A model generated the notes under the pieces. The model saw nothing but the letters and a program-made list of their open reading frames with translations, was not told the DNA's origin and did not search any database. The position numbers and the translations under genes were made by a program. This document shows, one piece after another, positions 38,932-49,426 of a stretch of 64,000 nucleotides of DNA (positions are counted from its first letter, which is position 1; each line of letters starts with the position of its first letter). Origin of the DNA: DASUHT01 sp038230835 (GTDB lineage Bacteria; Actinomycetota; Thermoleophilia; Gaiellales; JAICJC01); NCBI GenBank assembly GCA_038230835.1, contig JBBRMM010000001.1, positions 124,001 through 188,000 on the forward strand. The letters run 5' to 3'.

Positions 38932-39855
38932 TCAGGTCGCCGGGATGCGCAGCCGCAGCGCGTGCGGCTGCAGCTCGAACGTGGCCGGGGTGGTGCCGAC
39001 GACCTCGCCGTCGACCTCGATCGGCAGCGTCGCCTCCGGGCGGACGCGGACCCGACTCGCCCGACTGATATCCGCCTTGGGGTGCGTGATGTGCGTGCCG
39101 CGGTAGAGCCTGGGCAGGGTACGAACGAGGTCGGCTTTCGACACATCGCCCCACACGAGCACGTCCAGCAGCCCATCGTCCGGCTCCGCCATCGGCAGGA
39201 TCCGCATACCTCCCGCCCAGTGGCTGCAGTTGGCCACGATCACATTGTTCGACACGAGATCCAGGTGCCGCTCGTCGATGTCGACGGCGACCCGCCCGTT
39301 GTGGTAGCCGACGAGCGTCGTCAGACCCGCCCAGGCGAACGCCACCGTCGCGCCGAAGCGCTTGGACGAGCGGTTGGCGCGATCGGCGGCGATGCCCGTC
39401 ATGCCTGCGCTGGCCACGTTGGCAAACCGGCGCGTCGCGACGTTCCCGTCGTGGTCGGTGTAGGTGACGATCCCGACGTCGATTGTGCGCACCGCGCCGC
39501 CCGCTGCCACAGCCAGGGCGCGATCGGTGCGCTTGGAGATGCCGAAGCTGCGGATGAAGTCACACCCGGAGCCACGGCACACGACCGCCAGTTCGGCTGT
39601 GGGCGAGATCGCGGTCTGCCCGTCGAAGAATCCGTTCACCACCTCGGACACCGTTCCGTCGCCGCCCACCGCTATCACCAACCGCGCACCCTCGCGGAGG
39701 GCGGCAGAGGTCAACTCGACTGCGTGCTCGGGGCGCTCGGTCAGCCGCACCTGGGGATCGAGCCCCAGCTCCCCGGCACGACGGGAGATCTCGGGCCAGC
39801 CGCGGGCGGTGCGGCCGTTGTCGGACGCCGGGTTCACCACCATCACGGTGGTCAT
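38932..39855 (-). CDS. Diacylglycerol/sphingosine kinase-like lipid kinase
   Basis: This 307-aa kinase of the DAGK/YegS family has MVVNPASDNGRTARGW at the start, the nucleotide-binding IAVGGDGTVSEVVNGFF (GGDGT at residues 64-68), RGSGCDFIRSFGI (GTGNDFAR-like loop, here GSGCDFIR) and PIEVDGEVVGTTPATFEL at the C-terminus. The altered GTGNDFAR-like loop may affect substrate choice. It phosphorylates diacylglycerol or a similar lipid at the membrane. Its start overlaps the stop of the nucleoside phosphorylase (ATGA), so the pair is one operon. Confidence 0.9.
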   Translation of the reverse strand: MTTVMVVNPASDNGRTARGWPEISRRAGELGLDPQVRLTERPEHAVELTSAALREGARLVIAVGGDGTVSEVVNGFFDGQTAISPTAELAVVCRGSGCDFIRSFGISKRTDRALAVAAGGAVRTIDVGIVTYTDHDGNVATRRFANVASAGMTGIAADRANRSSKRFGATVAFAWAGLTTLVGYHNGRVAVDIDERHLDLVSNNVIVANCSHWAGGMRILPMAEPDDGLLDVLVWGDVSKADLVRTLPRLYRGTHITHPKADISRASRVRVRPEATLPIEVDGEVVGTTPATFELQPHALRLRIPAT

Positions 39856-40565
39856 CGTTCGTCCACCGCCGCGGTCAGGCCGAGCGCGGTCATCCTGGCC
39901 ACGGCCTCTGCGAGATCCTGGTCCGAGATGCGCACGAACTGCTCGCCGCCCACCAGGTCGGAGACGGTCAGCAGGCAGGCGGTCTGCACCCGGCGCAGCG
40001 CACCGATGGTGAACAGCACGGCGGCCTCCATCTCGACCGCCAGCACGCCACGCTCGGCCCACCGGCGGTGCCGGCCGGGATCGGGATCGTAGAACGTGTC
40101 GGAGGTCGCCACCGGCCCGACGTGCGGCCGGAGGCCGAGGCCCTTGGCAGCGTGGATGAGTCCATGGGTGAACCCGAAGTCGGCGGTCGGTGCGTGCGGT
40201 TCGCCGTTGACGTATGTGCGCGCGGTACCGTCGGCCGGCACCGCGGAGATACCGACCACCAGGTCGCCGATCGCGAGCTCGGGCTGGAGCCCTCCACAGG
40301 TGCCCACCCGTAACAGCCTGCGGGCGCCGAGCTGGATCAGTTCCTCGATCACGATCGCGGCGCTCGGACAGCCCATGCCGGTGGACTGCACCGACACCGG
40401 CCGGCCGTCGAACGTGCCCGTGAATCCCAGCAGACCACGCTCCTCGTTCACCGGCACCGCGCCGTCCATGAACTCCTCGGCGATCCGCTGTGCGCGCCGT
40501 GGGTCGCCGGGCAGCAGCACCGCCGGCGCATAGTCGCCTGGCTCGGCTCGCAGATGGATCGGCAT
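39852..40565 (-). CDS. Nucleoside phosphorylase (PNP/UDP family, DeoD-like)
   Basis: This 237-aa enzyme starts MPIHLRAEPGDYAPAVLLPG (phosphate-binding GDP at the loop), and has TGMGCPSAAIVIEELI, LLRVGTCGGLQ (phosphate/ribose), SDTFYDP and VLAVEMEAAVLFTIG (ribose-binding MEA). It is of the hexameric PNP/uridine phosphorylase family. Base preference, purine or uridine, cannot be decided with confidence. TAAGCT lies 7 nt before ATG 40565 with no ribosome site. The lipid kinase is coupled downstream. Confidence 0.88.
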   Translation of the reverse strand: MPIHLRAEPGDYAPAVLLPGDPRRAQRIAEEFMDGAVPVNEERGLLGFTGTFDGRPVSVQSTGMGCPSAAIVIEELIQLGARRLLRVGTCGGLQPELAIGDLVVGISAVPADGTARTYVNGEPHAPTADFGFTHGLIHAAKGLGLRPHVGPVATSDTFYDPDPGRHRRWAERGVLAVEMEAAVLFTIGALRRVQTACLLTVSDLVGGEQFVRISDQDLAEAVARMTALGLTAAVDER

Positions 40566-41639
40566 CCGCGAGAGCTTACCGCTCTGCTGGAATCCGGGGT
40601 CAAGAGAGGGGTCGATTCGGCCGACAACAATGGAGTGGCCCCAGAGAATCATCTGCGAGCACTGCTCGACCTGTCCTCTGCGCTCTCGTCCAGTCTCGAT
40701 CTCGAGGACGTGTTGCACACGTTCAAGGACCACGCGGCGCAGTTGACCGGCGCGACCGCGTCCGAGGTCTCGTTCTGGGATCGGGAGCGAAACGGCGTCG
40801 TGATGCTGCTGGAACACCTCAGCGGCACCGCCGAGGTCACACGCGACGGCGGTACGCTGTACTCGTTGGAGGATTACCCGGCGACGCGTCATGTGCTCGA
40901 GACGCAGGCGCCGATGCAGGTGAATGTCTCCAACCTGGACGACGACGAGAGCGAGCGTGCGCTGCTGGAGAGCCGCGACCTGCGATCGCTGCTGATGCTG
41001 CCGCTGGTGTCGCGCGGGGAGACGATCGGCCTGCTCGAGTTGGTCGACGGCCAGGATCGAAAATGGAGTGAGTACGACATCGAGTTCATCCGCGCCATGT
41101 GCGACATCGTGGCGAGCGCGGTGCGAAACGCGATGTTGTTCGAGAAGGTCCAGGAGATGTCGCTGCTCGACGAGGTGACCAAGCTGTACAACCGCCGTTG
41201 CTTCGAGGAGCAGATCGAGTCCGCTGTCGCCCGCAGCCGCCGCAACAAGGAGCCGCTGGCGCTGCTGGTGATCGATCTCGACGGCCTGAAGCGGATCAAC
41301 GACCTCGGCGGCCATCAGGCCGGCGACGTCGCGCTCCGGGCCGCTGCCGACTCGCTGCGTGCGGCCACTCGGGTGGGCGACACTCCGTGCAGGCTCGGCG
41401 GCGACGAGTTCGCGGTCATCCTTCCGGGCGCGACCAAGGAGTCCGCAGTGACCGTATCCGACCGGGCGCAGGCAAAGCTCGCCGAGATCGGCCGCGGCCA
41501 GTTCAGCTTCTCCGGCGGTGTGGCGTTCACCGCCCATGACGGCACCACCGCATACGAGCTCTACCGCTCGGCGGACATAGCCGCGTACCGGGCAAAGACG
41601 GCCGGCGGCGCCCGCACCGAGATGGCAAGAGCCTCCTAG
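40554..41639 (+). CDS. Diguanylate cyclase with a GAF domain (DGC 3)
   Basis: This protein of up to 361 aa has a GAF domain (about residues 33-190) and a GGDEF domain with LLVIDLDGLKRIND and RVGDTPCRLGGDEFAVILPG. The GGDEF active site and RVGD I-site are intact, but the C-terminal part is short, ending about 75 residues after GGDEF. It would make c-di-GMP. The start is uncertain: ATG 40554 overlaps the divergent phosphorylase gene by 12 bp, and GTG 40635 (VAPENHLRALL) would remove the overlap and still keep the whole GAF domain. Confidence 0.88.
   Translation: MDRHPRELTALLESGVKRGVDSADNNGVAPENHLRALLDLSSALSSSLDLEDVLHTFKDHAAQLTGATASEVSFWDRERNGVVMLLEHLSGTAEVTRDGGTLYSLEDYPATRHVLETQAPMQVNVSNLDDDESERALLESRDLRSLLMLPLVSRGETIGLLELVDGQDRKWSEYDIEFIRAMCDIVASAVRNAMLFEKVQEMSLLDEVTKLYNRRCFEEQIESAVARSRRNKEPLALLVIDLDGLKRINDLGGHQAGDVALRAAADSLRAATRVGDTPCRLGGDEFAVILPGATKESAVTVSDRAQAKLAEIGRGQFSFSGGVAFTAHDGTTAYELYRSADIAAYRAKTAGGARTEMARAS
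40573..40578 (-). promoter_or_regulatory. -10 box of the nucleoside phosphorylase-lipid kinase operon
   Basis: TAAGCT on the minus strand, 7 nt before ATG 40565. It lies inside the 5' end of the divergent GGDEF ORF if that ORF starts at 40554. Confidence 0.45.
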
Positions 41640-41775
41640 CCGAGGCTCACATGCCGTCCGCGGCACCGGATCGCAGCGGCTTCTGACCAGCGCCGGGACA
41701 CCGGGCCTCGGCTCCGACCCGAAGCCCCAAGCTGTTGAGGCGATGGCGGTCAGGGAGCAACTCTCCACCGGCGCC

Positions 41776-41840
41776 CGGTGCCAGGCACCGTCGCGGAAGT
41801 GTCACGAAACGGTGACCCGGTCCGTACGGGGTCTGACCCC
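41776..41840 (-). repeat. Composite palindromic repeat, REP-like copy 2
   Basis: Three inverted repeats in a row: CGGTGCCAGGCACCG (41776-41790), GTCAC..GTGAC (41801-41816), and the 25-nt CCCGGTCCGTAC..GTCTGACCCC (41816-41840), which is the exact reverse complement of the repeat at 20096-20120. It lies between convergent genes. The rest of the 41640-41881 gap shows no gene. Confidence 0.65.
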
Positions 41841-41881
41841 ACGCCACCCACCCCGGCGGGGAGTAGGGCAGACCGTCAACG

Positions 41882-42757
41882 TCACACGGGCCGGGCGAGC
41901 ACGCCCAGTGCCTCCCCGGTCAGGTGGTACCCGCCCGACGGGGTGCGAAACCGGGCGATGGCATCCCGGACGCTCCGAGCGAGTGCGTCTGCCCGTGACC
42001 TGTCGATCTCCGCGAGCGAGCGGGCCAACCCACCGTTGAGTGCCCGTTGGGTGGCCCAGTACTCGTCGAATCCGGCGTAGTCCCACACCATCGCGATCGG
42101 TTCGATGCGCTCCGCCCGGAGTCCACCCGCCGCAAGGGCGGAGCCGATCCGCTCACGCTCGGCGAGCGCGAACATGCCGGGGCCCGAGGCCGGCGAGGAC
42201 GGGACCCCGAGCTCGCGTTCCAGCAGCTCCCACAACACCGTCGCCCAGGGGTTGCGGTCGGCGGGGCCCCACACCACGCAGCCCATGCGGCCGCTCGGTA
42301 GAAGCACGCGGCTGGTCTCCCGCATCGCCGTGACCACGTCCGGCATCAGCATGTAGCCGAGGCGGCAGGCCACGCCGTCCACCGAGCCGTCGGCGAGGTC
42401 GAGCGCCTCCGCGTCGGCCACCCTGCACTCGACGTTGGCGAGCCCCTGTGACTCGACGGTACGCCGAGCCGCCTCGACCATCGCCGGCGAGCGGTCCGTG
42501 CAGATCAGGTGTCCGTCGCTCCCGAGCCGCTCTGCGATCGCGAGTGCCGTCTCACCGGGGCCCGCCGCCAACTCGAGGAAGGTCTCGCCCGGGTGAGGGT
42601 CGAGCGCTTCGACGAGCCACGTGGTGAGCGGCCGGGTCATCTCCGCCATGTGTGGACGGCACTGCTCCCAGCCGGCGGCGGCGGCCTCCCAGTTCTGGTA
42701 GCTGCGTTCGCGGTACTCACTTATCTGCTCGGGGCTGGTAGCTTCCGGTTCGTGCAC
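41882..42757 (-). CDS. Class I SAM-dependent methyltransferase
   Basis: This 291-aa enzyme has motif I FLELAAGPGETALAIAE, ICTDRSPAMVEAARR (motif post I) and NVECRVADAEALDLADGSVDGVACR, consistent with a UbiE/arsenite-methyltransferase-like group; the acceptor substrate is unknown. The N-terminus has an EYRERSYQNWEAAAAGWEQ helix typical of small-molecule methyltransferases. I chose GTG 42757, giving a 6-bp overlap with the divergent hydrolase start; the start is not certain and an ATG at 42787 is possible. Confidence 0.82.
   Translation of the reverse strand: MHEPEATSPEQISEYRERSYQNWEAAAAGWEQCRPHMAEMTRPLTTWLVEALDPHPGETFLELAAGPGETALAIAERLGSDGHLICTDRSPAMVEAARRTVESQGLANVECRVADAEALDLADGSVDGVACRLGYMLMPDVVTAMRETSRVLLPSGRMGCVVWGPADRNPWATVLWELLERELGVPSSPASGPGMFALAERERIGSALAAGGLRAERIEPIAMVWDYAGFDEYWATQRALNGGLARSLAEIDRSRADALARSVRDAIARFRTPSGGYHLTGEALGVLARPV
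42739..42744 (+). promoter_or_regulatory. -10 box of the 42752 hydrolase (leaderless)
   Basis: TAGCTT, 7 nt before GTG 42752. It helps choose the GTG over the ATG six bases later. Confidence 0.45.
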
Positions 42758-43591
42758 ATGCGTACAGTGGCCGTTGACGGCCTTCATGTCAATGTCGCCG
42801 AGTGGGGGGCAGGGCCGCCTGTGGTGCTCTTGCACGGCCTGACCGGCTCGCTCGACTACTGGGCGCCGTTCGCAGAGCGGCTGGCTCGGTCCAGCCGGGT
42901 GATCGCGATCGACGTTCCCGGGCATGGAGGCTCGGACGCGATGGAGGAGTTCACCATCGAGGGTGTCGTCGGCGTCCTGCAGGATGTGTGCGACCAGCTC
43001 GGCGTGGACAGTCCGACGCTGGTCGGCCACTCGTACGGCGCGCCGCTGGCGATCTGCTGGGCAGCGTCGAGACCGGTGGCTGCGGTCGTCCTCGCCTCGC
43101 CGGTCGGCATGCGCCCGGTGCACACCGGTCGAGCTCGGCTGGTGCTGCCCGCGCATCGCGCTCTGGCTCGCACCGTGCGGTTGTGGGAGTCGGCTGCAGC
43201 CGGCAGGCGGCTGCCGCGAAGGCTCGTGTTCGGCTGGTTCGTCGGCATGAACCGGCTGGACGGCCTCGAGCCGGCCGCGGCCCGCCGCCTGCTGCGCAGT
43301 GCGGCTCGCGCCGCGCCGGTGGTGAAGGCCGCCCTGCCTGCGCTGGAGTCGCTCGACCTGCACGCAGCGATCGCTCGTGTGACCGCCCGATCGCTGGTCG
43401 TGTGGGGCGAGCACGACCGCTCCGGATGGGACAATGGCCCGCCGCTCGCGGAGGAGCTCGGCAGCGAGGAGCTGGTGCTGCCCGGGGTGGGGCACATGCC
43501 GATGATCGAGGCCCCCTACTCGTTCGGGCTGGCCGTCTCGGAGTTCGTGGCCCGTCCGGTGCGGGGAAAACCTTCTAGGCTTCGTGCATGA
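42752..43591 (+). CDS. Alpha/beta hydrolase
   Basis: This 279-aa hydrolase has VVLLHGLTGSLDYWAPF (oxyanion loop), DVPGHGGSD, the nucleophile elbow LVGHSYGAPLA, WGEHDRSGWD (Asp region) and GVGHMPMIEAP (catalytic His). It resembles haloperoxidase/ester hydrolases of the MhpC type; no substrate can be named. The start is GTG 42752, chosen for the -10 spacing; ATG 42758 is the alternative. Its stop overlaps the start of the next gene by 4 bp (ATGA), so the two are coupled. Confidence 0.87.
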   Translation: MHMRTVAVDGLHVNVAEWGAGPPVVLLHGLTGSLDYWAPFAERLARSSRVIAIDVPGHGGSDAMEEFTIEGVVGVLQDVCDQLGVDSPTLVGHSYGAPLAICWAASRPVAAVVLASPVGMRPVHTGRARLVLPAHRALARTVRLWESAAAGRRLPRRLVFGWFVGMNRLDGLEPAAARRLLRSAARAAPVVKAALPALESLDLHAAIARVTARSLVVWGEHDRSGWDNGPPLAEELGSEELVLPGVGHMPMIEAPYSFGLAVSEFVARPVRGKPSRLRA

Positions 43592-44157
43592 GCTCGATCA
43601 CCAACGCCCGATCCGACGAGTGGCACTGCGACATCTGCGGCGGCACCGCCGACTTGGCTGCGCTCTCGGCCGAGGTCGGCCTGGTACGCCTGGCCGCGTA
43701 CGGAGAGGACGGGTTCCGGCTCGGCACCGTCGGCGTCGAGGACAGGGTTGCAGCGCTGCTCGCCCCGTGCGACTGCGGGGGGGTGTTCCAACCGGGCACC
43801 GGGCCAGAGCCGGAGCCGGTGACCGCGCGGTTTCGGGCCGAGGCACTCGCGCCGGTCGCCGAAATCGGCTGGCAGGTACTGCTGCGCAGTGCCGACCCGC
43901 GGCTGTCCGACCTGGCTGCCGTCTGGCGCCCGCGCGCGCTCCGCGCGGCCGGCCGGGCGCGGGAGCTTTCGAAGCAGGAACTGCTCGAGCTCAAGGTCGA
44001 GTCCAAGCTCCAACAGCTGATGTTCGAGATGCGGCAGGCCCGTGCGGCCGGCGACGAGGACGCTGAGGACGCCGCACACGCGCGCTACGTCGAGCTCGGC
44101 ACCATCTACGTCCAGCGGTTCGTCCGTGGCGCGCAGCCCGCAACCGGCGCCGGCTGA
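43588..44157 (+). CDS. Hypothetical zinc-ribbon-like protein, 189 aa
   Basis: I do not recognise the family. The N-terminus has WHCDICGGTADL and later APCDCGGVFQPG, two CxxC-type pairs (CDIC, and C-D-C) that could bind zinc. The C-terminal half is helical and charged (RARELSKQELLELKVESKLQQL). It is coupled to the hydrolase upstream (ATGA) and overlaps the tilS start by 32 bp, placing it in the tilS-hpt transcript. TAGGCT also lies 6 nt before the ATG, suggesting an internal promoter. Confidence 0.65.
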   Translation: MSSITNARSDEWHCDICGGTADLAALSAEVGLVRLAAYGEDGFRLGTVGVEDRVAALLAPCDCGGVFQPGTGPEPEPVTARFRAEALAPVAEIGWQVLLRSADPRLSDLAAVWRPRALRAAGRARELSKQELLELKVESKLQQLMFEMRQARAAGDEDAEDAAHARYVELGTIYVQRFVRGAQPATGAG

Positions 44158-45064
44158 CCGGGTCGCCGGCTTCATCGCCGGCCGGGAGCTGCTGCAGCCC
44201 GGGGAGCCGGTGCTGGCCCTGGTGTCAGGAGGGGCTGATTCCCTGTGTCTGTGGGGCATCCTGCGCGAGCTGGACTACCCGGTCGAGGCGCTGCACGTCG
44301 AGCACGGGCTGCGCGGTGCGGCCGGTGCCGCGGACGCCGCGTTCTGTGCCGAGCTGGGTGCGGCCGTCGTCGAGGTGGCGGTGCCGGCCGGCGGCAATGT
44401 CGAGGCGCGGGCCAGGCAGGCTCGCTACGCCGCGGCGCGGGCACGCGCCGGCGGTCGGGTGATTGCCACCGGCCACACCCGTTCCGACCAGGCCGAGACC
44501 GTGGTCTACAGGCTGGCCAGCTCATCCGGCGCTCGAGCCGCGCGGGCCATGCGTGCGCGGTCATCCGACGTGGTGCGGCCACTGCTCTGCCTGACAGCCG
44601 CCGATACCCGTGGCTGGTGCGCCGCGGCCGGGCTGGAACCACGGATCGACGCCACCAACGCAGATCTCGACCTGCGCCGTAATCTGATCCGCCACGAGGT
44701 GATGCCGGCTCTCGCCCGCGTGCACCCGGGCGCGGAGGCAAACCTCGCCCGCACCGCCGAATTGCTCGGTGACCTGGACGATCTGATGACCGCCCTGGTG
44801 TCCGAGCACGTGTCCCAGGAGATGGATCTCGACCGGCTCGCGGGCCTGCCGGCGGGGTTGCGCGCGCTCGTGTTGAGGGCGGCTGCCGAGCAGGCGGCGG
44901 GCCGTCCCCTCCGGCTGACGCGTGAGCTCACCGCGCGGCTGGATGCACTCGCCTGCCGCCGCGGAGGCCGTGAGCGGCTGTCCCTCGCGCGCGACCTGGA
45001 GGCGGTGCGCGAGCGCGGCACGCTCGGGTTCGGCGTCCCGACAGGGTATTCTCAGCGGTCATGA
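44126..45064 (+). CDS. tilS: tRNA(Ile)-lysidine synthase TilS
   Basis: This 312-aa PP-loop ATPase has ALVSGGADSLCLW (SGGxDS nucleotide loop), ALHVEHGLRG, ATGHTRSDQAETVVYRL and NLIRHEVMPAL. It makes lysidine at the wobble base of the tRNA-Ile that reads AUA. The start is probably GTG 44126, 32 bp inside the preceding gene. The stop overlaps the hpt start (ATGA). The length lacks the long C-terminal domain of E. coli TilS and matches the shorter forms. Confidence 0.93.
   Translation: MARSPQPAPADRVAGFIAGRELLQPGEPVLALVSGGADSLCLWGILRELDYPVEALHVEHGLRGAAGAADAAFCAELGAAVVEVAVPAGGNVEARARQARYAAARARAGGRVIATGHTRSDQAETVVYRLASSSGARAARAMRARSSDVVRPLLCLTAADTRGWCAAAGLEPRIDATNADLDLRRNLIRHEVMPALARVHPGAEANLARTAELLGDLDDLMTALVSEHVSQEMDLDRLAGLPAGLRALVLRAAAEQAAGRPLRLTRELTARLDALACRRGGRERLSLARDLEAVRERGTLGFGVPTGYSQRS
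45047..45052 (+). promoter_or_regulatory. -10 box upstream of hpt
   Basis: TATTCT, 8 nt before ATG 45061, inside the end of tilS. It suggests that hpt-ftsH can also be transcribed separately. Confidence 0.4.
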
Positions 45065-45636
45065 ACGTCGATACCGGCACGGTCGACCCGAGCAGCCTGA
45101 TCGACGAAGTGCTGGTGACGTCCGACCGGCTCGAGGCTCGGGTGGCCGAGCTCGGTGCCGAGCTCTCCCGGGACTACGCCGACCTCGACCTGCTGCTGGT
45201 CGGCGTGCTCAAGGGAGCGGTCTTCTTCATGGCCGACCTGGTGCGCCGGATCACGGTGGACTGCGAGATCGACTTCATGGCGGTGTCGAGTTACGGCAAC
45301 AGCACCGATTCGTCGGGGGTCGTGCGCATCCTGAAGGATCTGGACGCCAACATCGAGGGCCGGCATGTGGTGATCGTGGAGGACATCGTCGACTCGGGGC
45401 TCACCCTGTCGTACCTGATGCGCAACCTCGAGGCGCGCGGCCCGGCGTCGCTCGAGGTGTGCGCGCTTCTGACCAAGCCGGCCCGGCGGGTGGCGGACAT
45501 CGAGTGCCGCTACGTGGGATTCGAGATCCCCAACCGGTTCGTGATCGGCTACGGGTTGGACTTCGCAGAACGCTACCGCAGCCTGCCCTATGTGGCGACC
45601 CTGGATGAGTCGAAGCTCGCCTCGGAGCTGGAGTAG
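45061..45636 (+). CDS. hpt: Hypoxanthine phosphoribosyltransferase
   Basis: This 191-aa purine-salvage enzyme has the PRPP motif HVVIVEDIVDSGLTLSYL (EDIVDSG), the N-terminal LLVGVLKGAVFFMADLVR, and DFMAVSSYGNSTDSSG (flexible active-site loop with SSYGN). ADIECRYVGFEIPNRFVIGYGLDF is the C-terminal hood. It converts hypoxanthine and guanine to IMP and GMP. The tilS-hpt-ftsH order is common in bacteria. The start overlaps tilS by 4 bp. Confidence 0.95.
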   Translation: MNVDTGTVDPSSLIDEVLVTSDRLEARVAELGAELSRDYADLDLLLVGVLKGAVFFMADLVRRITVDCEIDFMAVSSYGNSTDSSGVVRILKDLDANIEGRHVVIVEDIVDSGLTLSYLMRNLEARGPASLEVCALLTKPARRVADIECRYVGFEIPNRFVIGYGLDFAERYRSLPYVATLDESKLASELE

Positions 45637-45808
45637 CGAGGCATCCCCCGGGTGGGTCAGAAATCCGCTTCAGGCTTGGGTCAGTAATGCCGATGGAAGG
45701 CAAAATTGACCGTGGTAGCATTCGCTTCACGATGAACCCGCGAACCTCGCGGCCGCACTTTGGACGAGTGAGGCCCGCCCCCGGGGGAAGGCAGGCTAGA
45801 GCCTCGAT

Positions 45809-47767
<1,959 letters not shown>

Positions 47768-47795
47768 CCACGCCGCCGCGGTATCGTCGGACGCG

Positions 47796-48608
47796 ATGAG
47801 CGCCACCATCCAGGCCAGGATCGAGGCGGCCGTCGGGCTGCCCCCGACGGCGGGTTGGCTGCGCGGCGTCTGCGCTGCGCTGGTGATGTTCGTGCTGTAC
47901 GTGACCTTCTCGATCACCGGGGCGCTGCCGGCTGCGCTGCTCGTCCCGCACTCGTGGGGGATTGTACGCGGCGTGCTGGAGTCGGTCGGAGTGGCGGTGG
48001 TGTCCGTGCTGGCGCTGATCGTCGGCTTCGAGGTACTGCTGGCCAACCGACGTCGAGACGTGCGCCCGTACGGGTTCCAGCGGCCCCGATACGTGCCGTC
48101 CACCGTCGTGCTGGGGGTGCTCATGGGGTTCGGCGCGCTGATCGTCGGCAACATCATCACCAACCTGCTCGGGCTGACCGGCACCACCACACCCGATCTC
48201 CACTCCAAGCCGCAGAGCGTCAAGATGTTCTTCGTGTTCCTCGCCATCGTGGTGGCGCCGTGGATGGAGGAGGTGTCGATTCGAGGGGTCATGTTCAGCT
48301 CGCTCGACTCCCGTTTCGGGTTCATGGTCGGAGCGCCGGTGTCCGGCTTTCTCTGGGCCGGCGGCCACTTCGTGCCCGCCGTGCTCTTCCCGTTCACGTT
48401 CCTGGGTATCGTGCTGGCGTTCGTCCGCCGGCGCACGGGGTCGGTGCTGCCGGGAATCGGCCTGCACGGCACGCAGAACACGCTGGCGTCTCTGACCACC
48501 CGCGCGGGCGGCGGCTGGCTCGTGCTGCCGATGGCCCTGATCCTGCTGGCGACGCTCGTGGTCGCCTGGTGGCGGCTGCCGGCTCAGCCGGCGGGTGCGT
48601 CTCCATGA
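47796..48608 (+). CDS. CPBP-family intramembrane metalloprotease
   Basis: This 270-aa protein with about seven hydrophobic segments has the CPBP/Abi motifs APWMEEVSIRGVMFSSL (EExxxR) and GFLWAGGHFVPAVLF (conserved His), then LPGIGLHGTQNTLAS (final His/Asn). The family includes CAAX-type proteases and bacteriocin immunity proteins. TATCGT lies 8 nt before ATG 47796. It sits between ftsH and folP, where many actinobacteria have folE. Its stop overlaps the folP ATG, so it is in the fol operon. Confidence 0.88.
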   Translation: MSATIQARIEAAVGLPPTAGWLRGVCAALVMFVLYVTFSITGALPAALLVPHSWGIVRGVLESVGVAVVSVLALIVGFEVLLANRRRDVRPYGFQRPRYVPSTVVLGVLMGFGALIVGNIITNLLGLTGTTTPDLHSKPQSVKMFFVFLAIVVAPWMEEVSIRGVMFSSLDSRFGFMVGAPVSGFLWAGGHFVPAVLFPFTFLGIVLAFVRRRTGSVLPGIGLHGTQNTLASLTTRAGGGWLVLPMALILLATLVVAWWRLPAQPAGASP

Positions 48609-49426
48609 CCGCGCTGCGCGACCGGTTCCCCGCCCCCGCCGTGATGGGGATCGTCAACGTCACCCCGGACTCGTTCTCCGACGGTGGCGACTTTCTGGAT
48701 CCCGACGCGGCGGTCGCGCACGCGCTGACGCTGGCTGCCGAGGGCGCCGATCTGCTCGACATCGGCGGTGAGTCGACCCGGCCCGGGTCGGACCCGGTCT
48801 CGGCCGACGAGGAACTGCGGCGGGTGATCCCCGTCATCGAGCGGCTGTCCGCCGCCACCGACGTGCCGATCTCGGTCGACACCATGAAGGCGGCGGTCGC
48901 GGAGGCGGCGGTCGCCGCGGGCGCGTCGTTCGTGAACGACGTGACGGCGCTTCGGCATGATCCGGGGATGGCCGCCGTGGTCGCGCGCTCGGGTGCCGCG
49001 CTGTGCCTTATGCACATGCTGGGCGAGCCGAAGACCATGCAGAGAGACCCGCGCTACGGCGACGTGGTGGCCGACGTGGCCGGGTTCCTGCGCGACCGTG
49101 TCGAGCACGCGGTGGCCTGTGGCGTCGATCGTGAGCGGATCAGCGTCGATCCGGGGATCGGCTTCGGCAAGACGCTCGAGCACAACCTGGCCCTGATCCG
49201 CCGTTTCGACGAGTTGGAGCTCGTAGGCTGCCCGGTGCTGGTGGGCGTGTCGCGAAAGCGCTTTCTGGGCGCGATCACCGGAGCCGACGAGCACGCGCGC
49301 GGGCCGGCCACGCTTGCGGCCTGCCTGGCCCTCGCGCGCCGCGGCGCGTGGATGCTGCGGGTGCACGAGGTGGCGCCTGTCCGTCAGGCGCTGGCGGTGC
49401 AGGCGGCGATCGAGGCGCCGGCGTGA
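48605..49426 (+). CDS. folP: Dihydropteroate synthase
   Basis: This 273-aa folate enzyme has the DHPS signatures VMGIVNVTPDSFSDGG, DLLDIGGESTRPGS, PISVDTMKAAVAEAA and the C-terminal VGVSRKRFLGAITG. It condenses 4-aminobenzoate with the pterin pyrophosphate. No folE (GTP cyclohydrolase I) is adjacent. The start is ATG 48605 (ATGA overlap with the CPBP gene). Its stop overlaps folB by 4 bp. Confidence 0.97.
   Translation: MTALRDRFPAPAVMGIVNVTPDSFSDGGDFLDPDAAVAHALTLAAEGADLLDIGGESTRPGSDPVSADEELRRVIPVIERLSAATDVPISVDTMKAAVAEAAVAAGASFVNDVTALRHDPGMAAVVARSGAALCLMHMLGEPKTMQRDPRYGDVVADVAGFLRDRVEHAVACGVDRERISVDPGIGFGKTLEHNLALIRRFDELELVGCPVLVGVSRKRFLGAITGADEHARGPATLAACLALARRGAWMLRVHEVAPVRQALAVQAAIEAPA

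Noticed and set aside
41690..41790. Spacer after DGC 3 faintly resembling a SAM-I/IV aptamer (GAGCAACTCTCC and GGTGCCAGGCACC)
   Set aside because: There is no gene downstream in that orientation and the conserved core is incomplete; the parts are better explained as REP-like palindromes.
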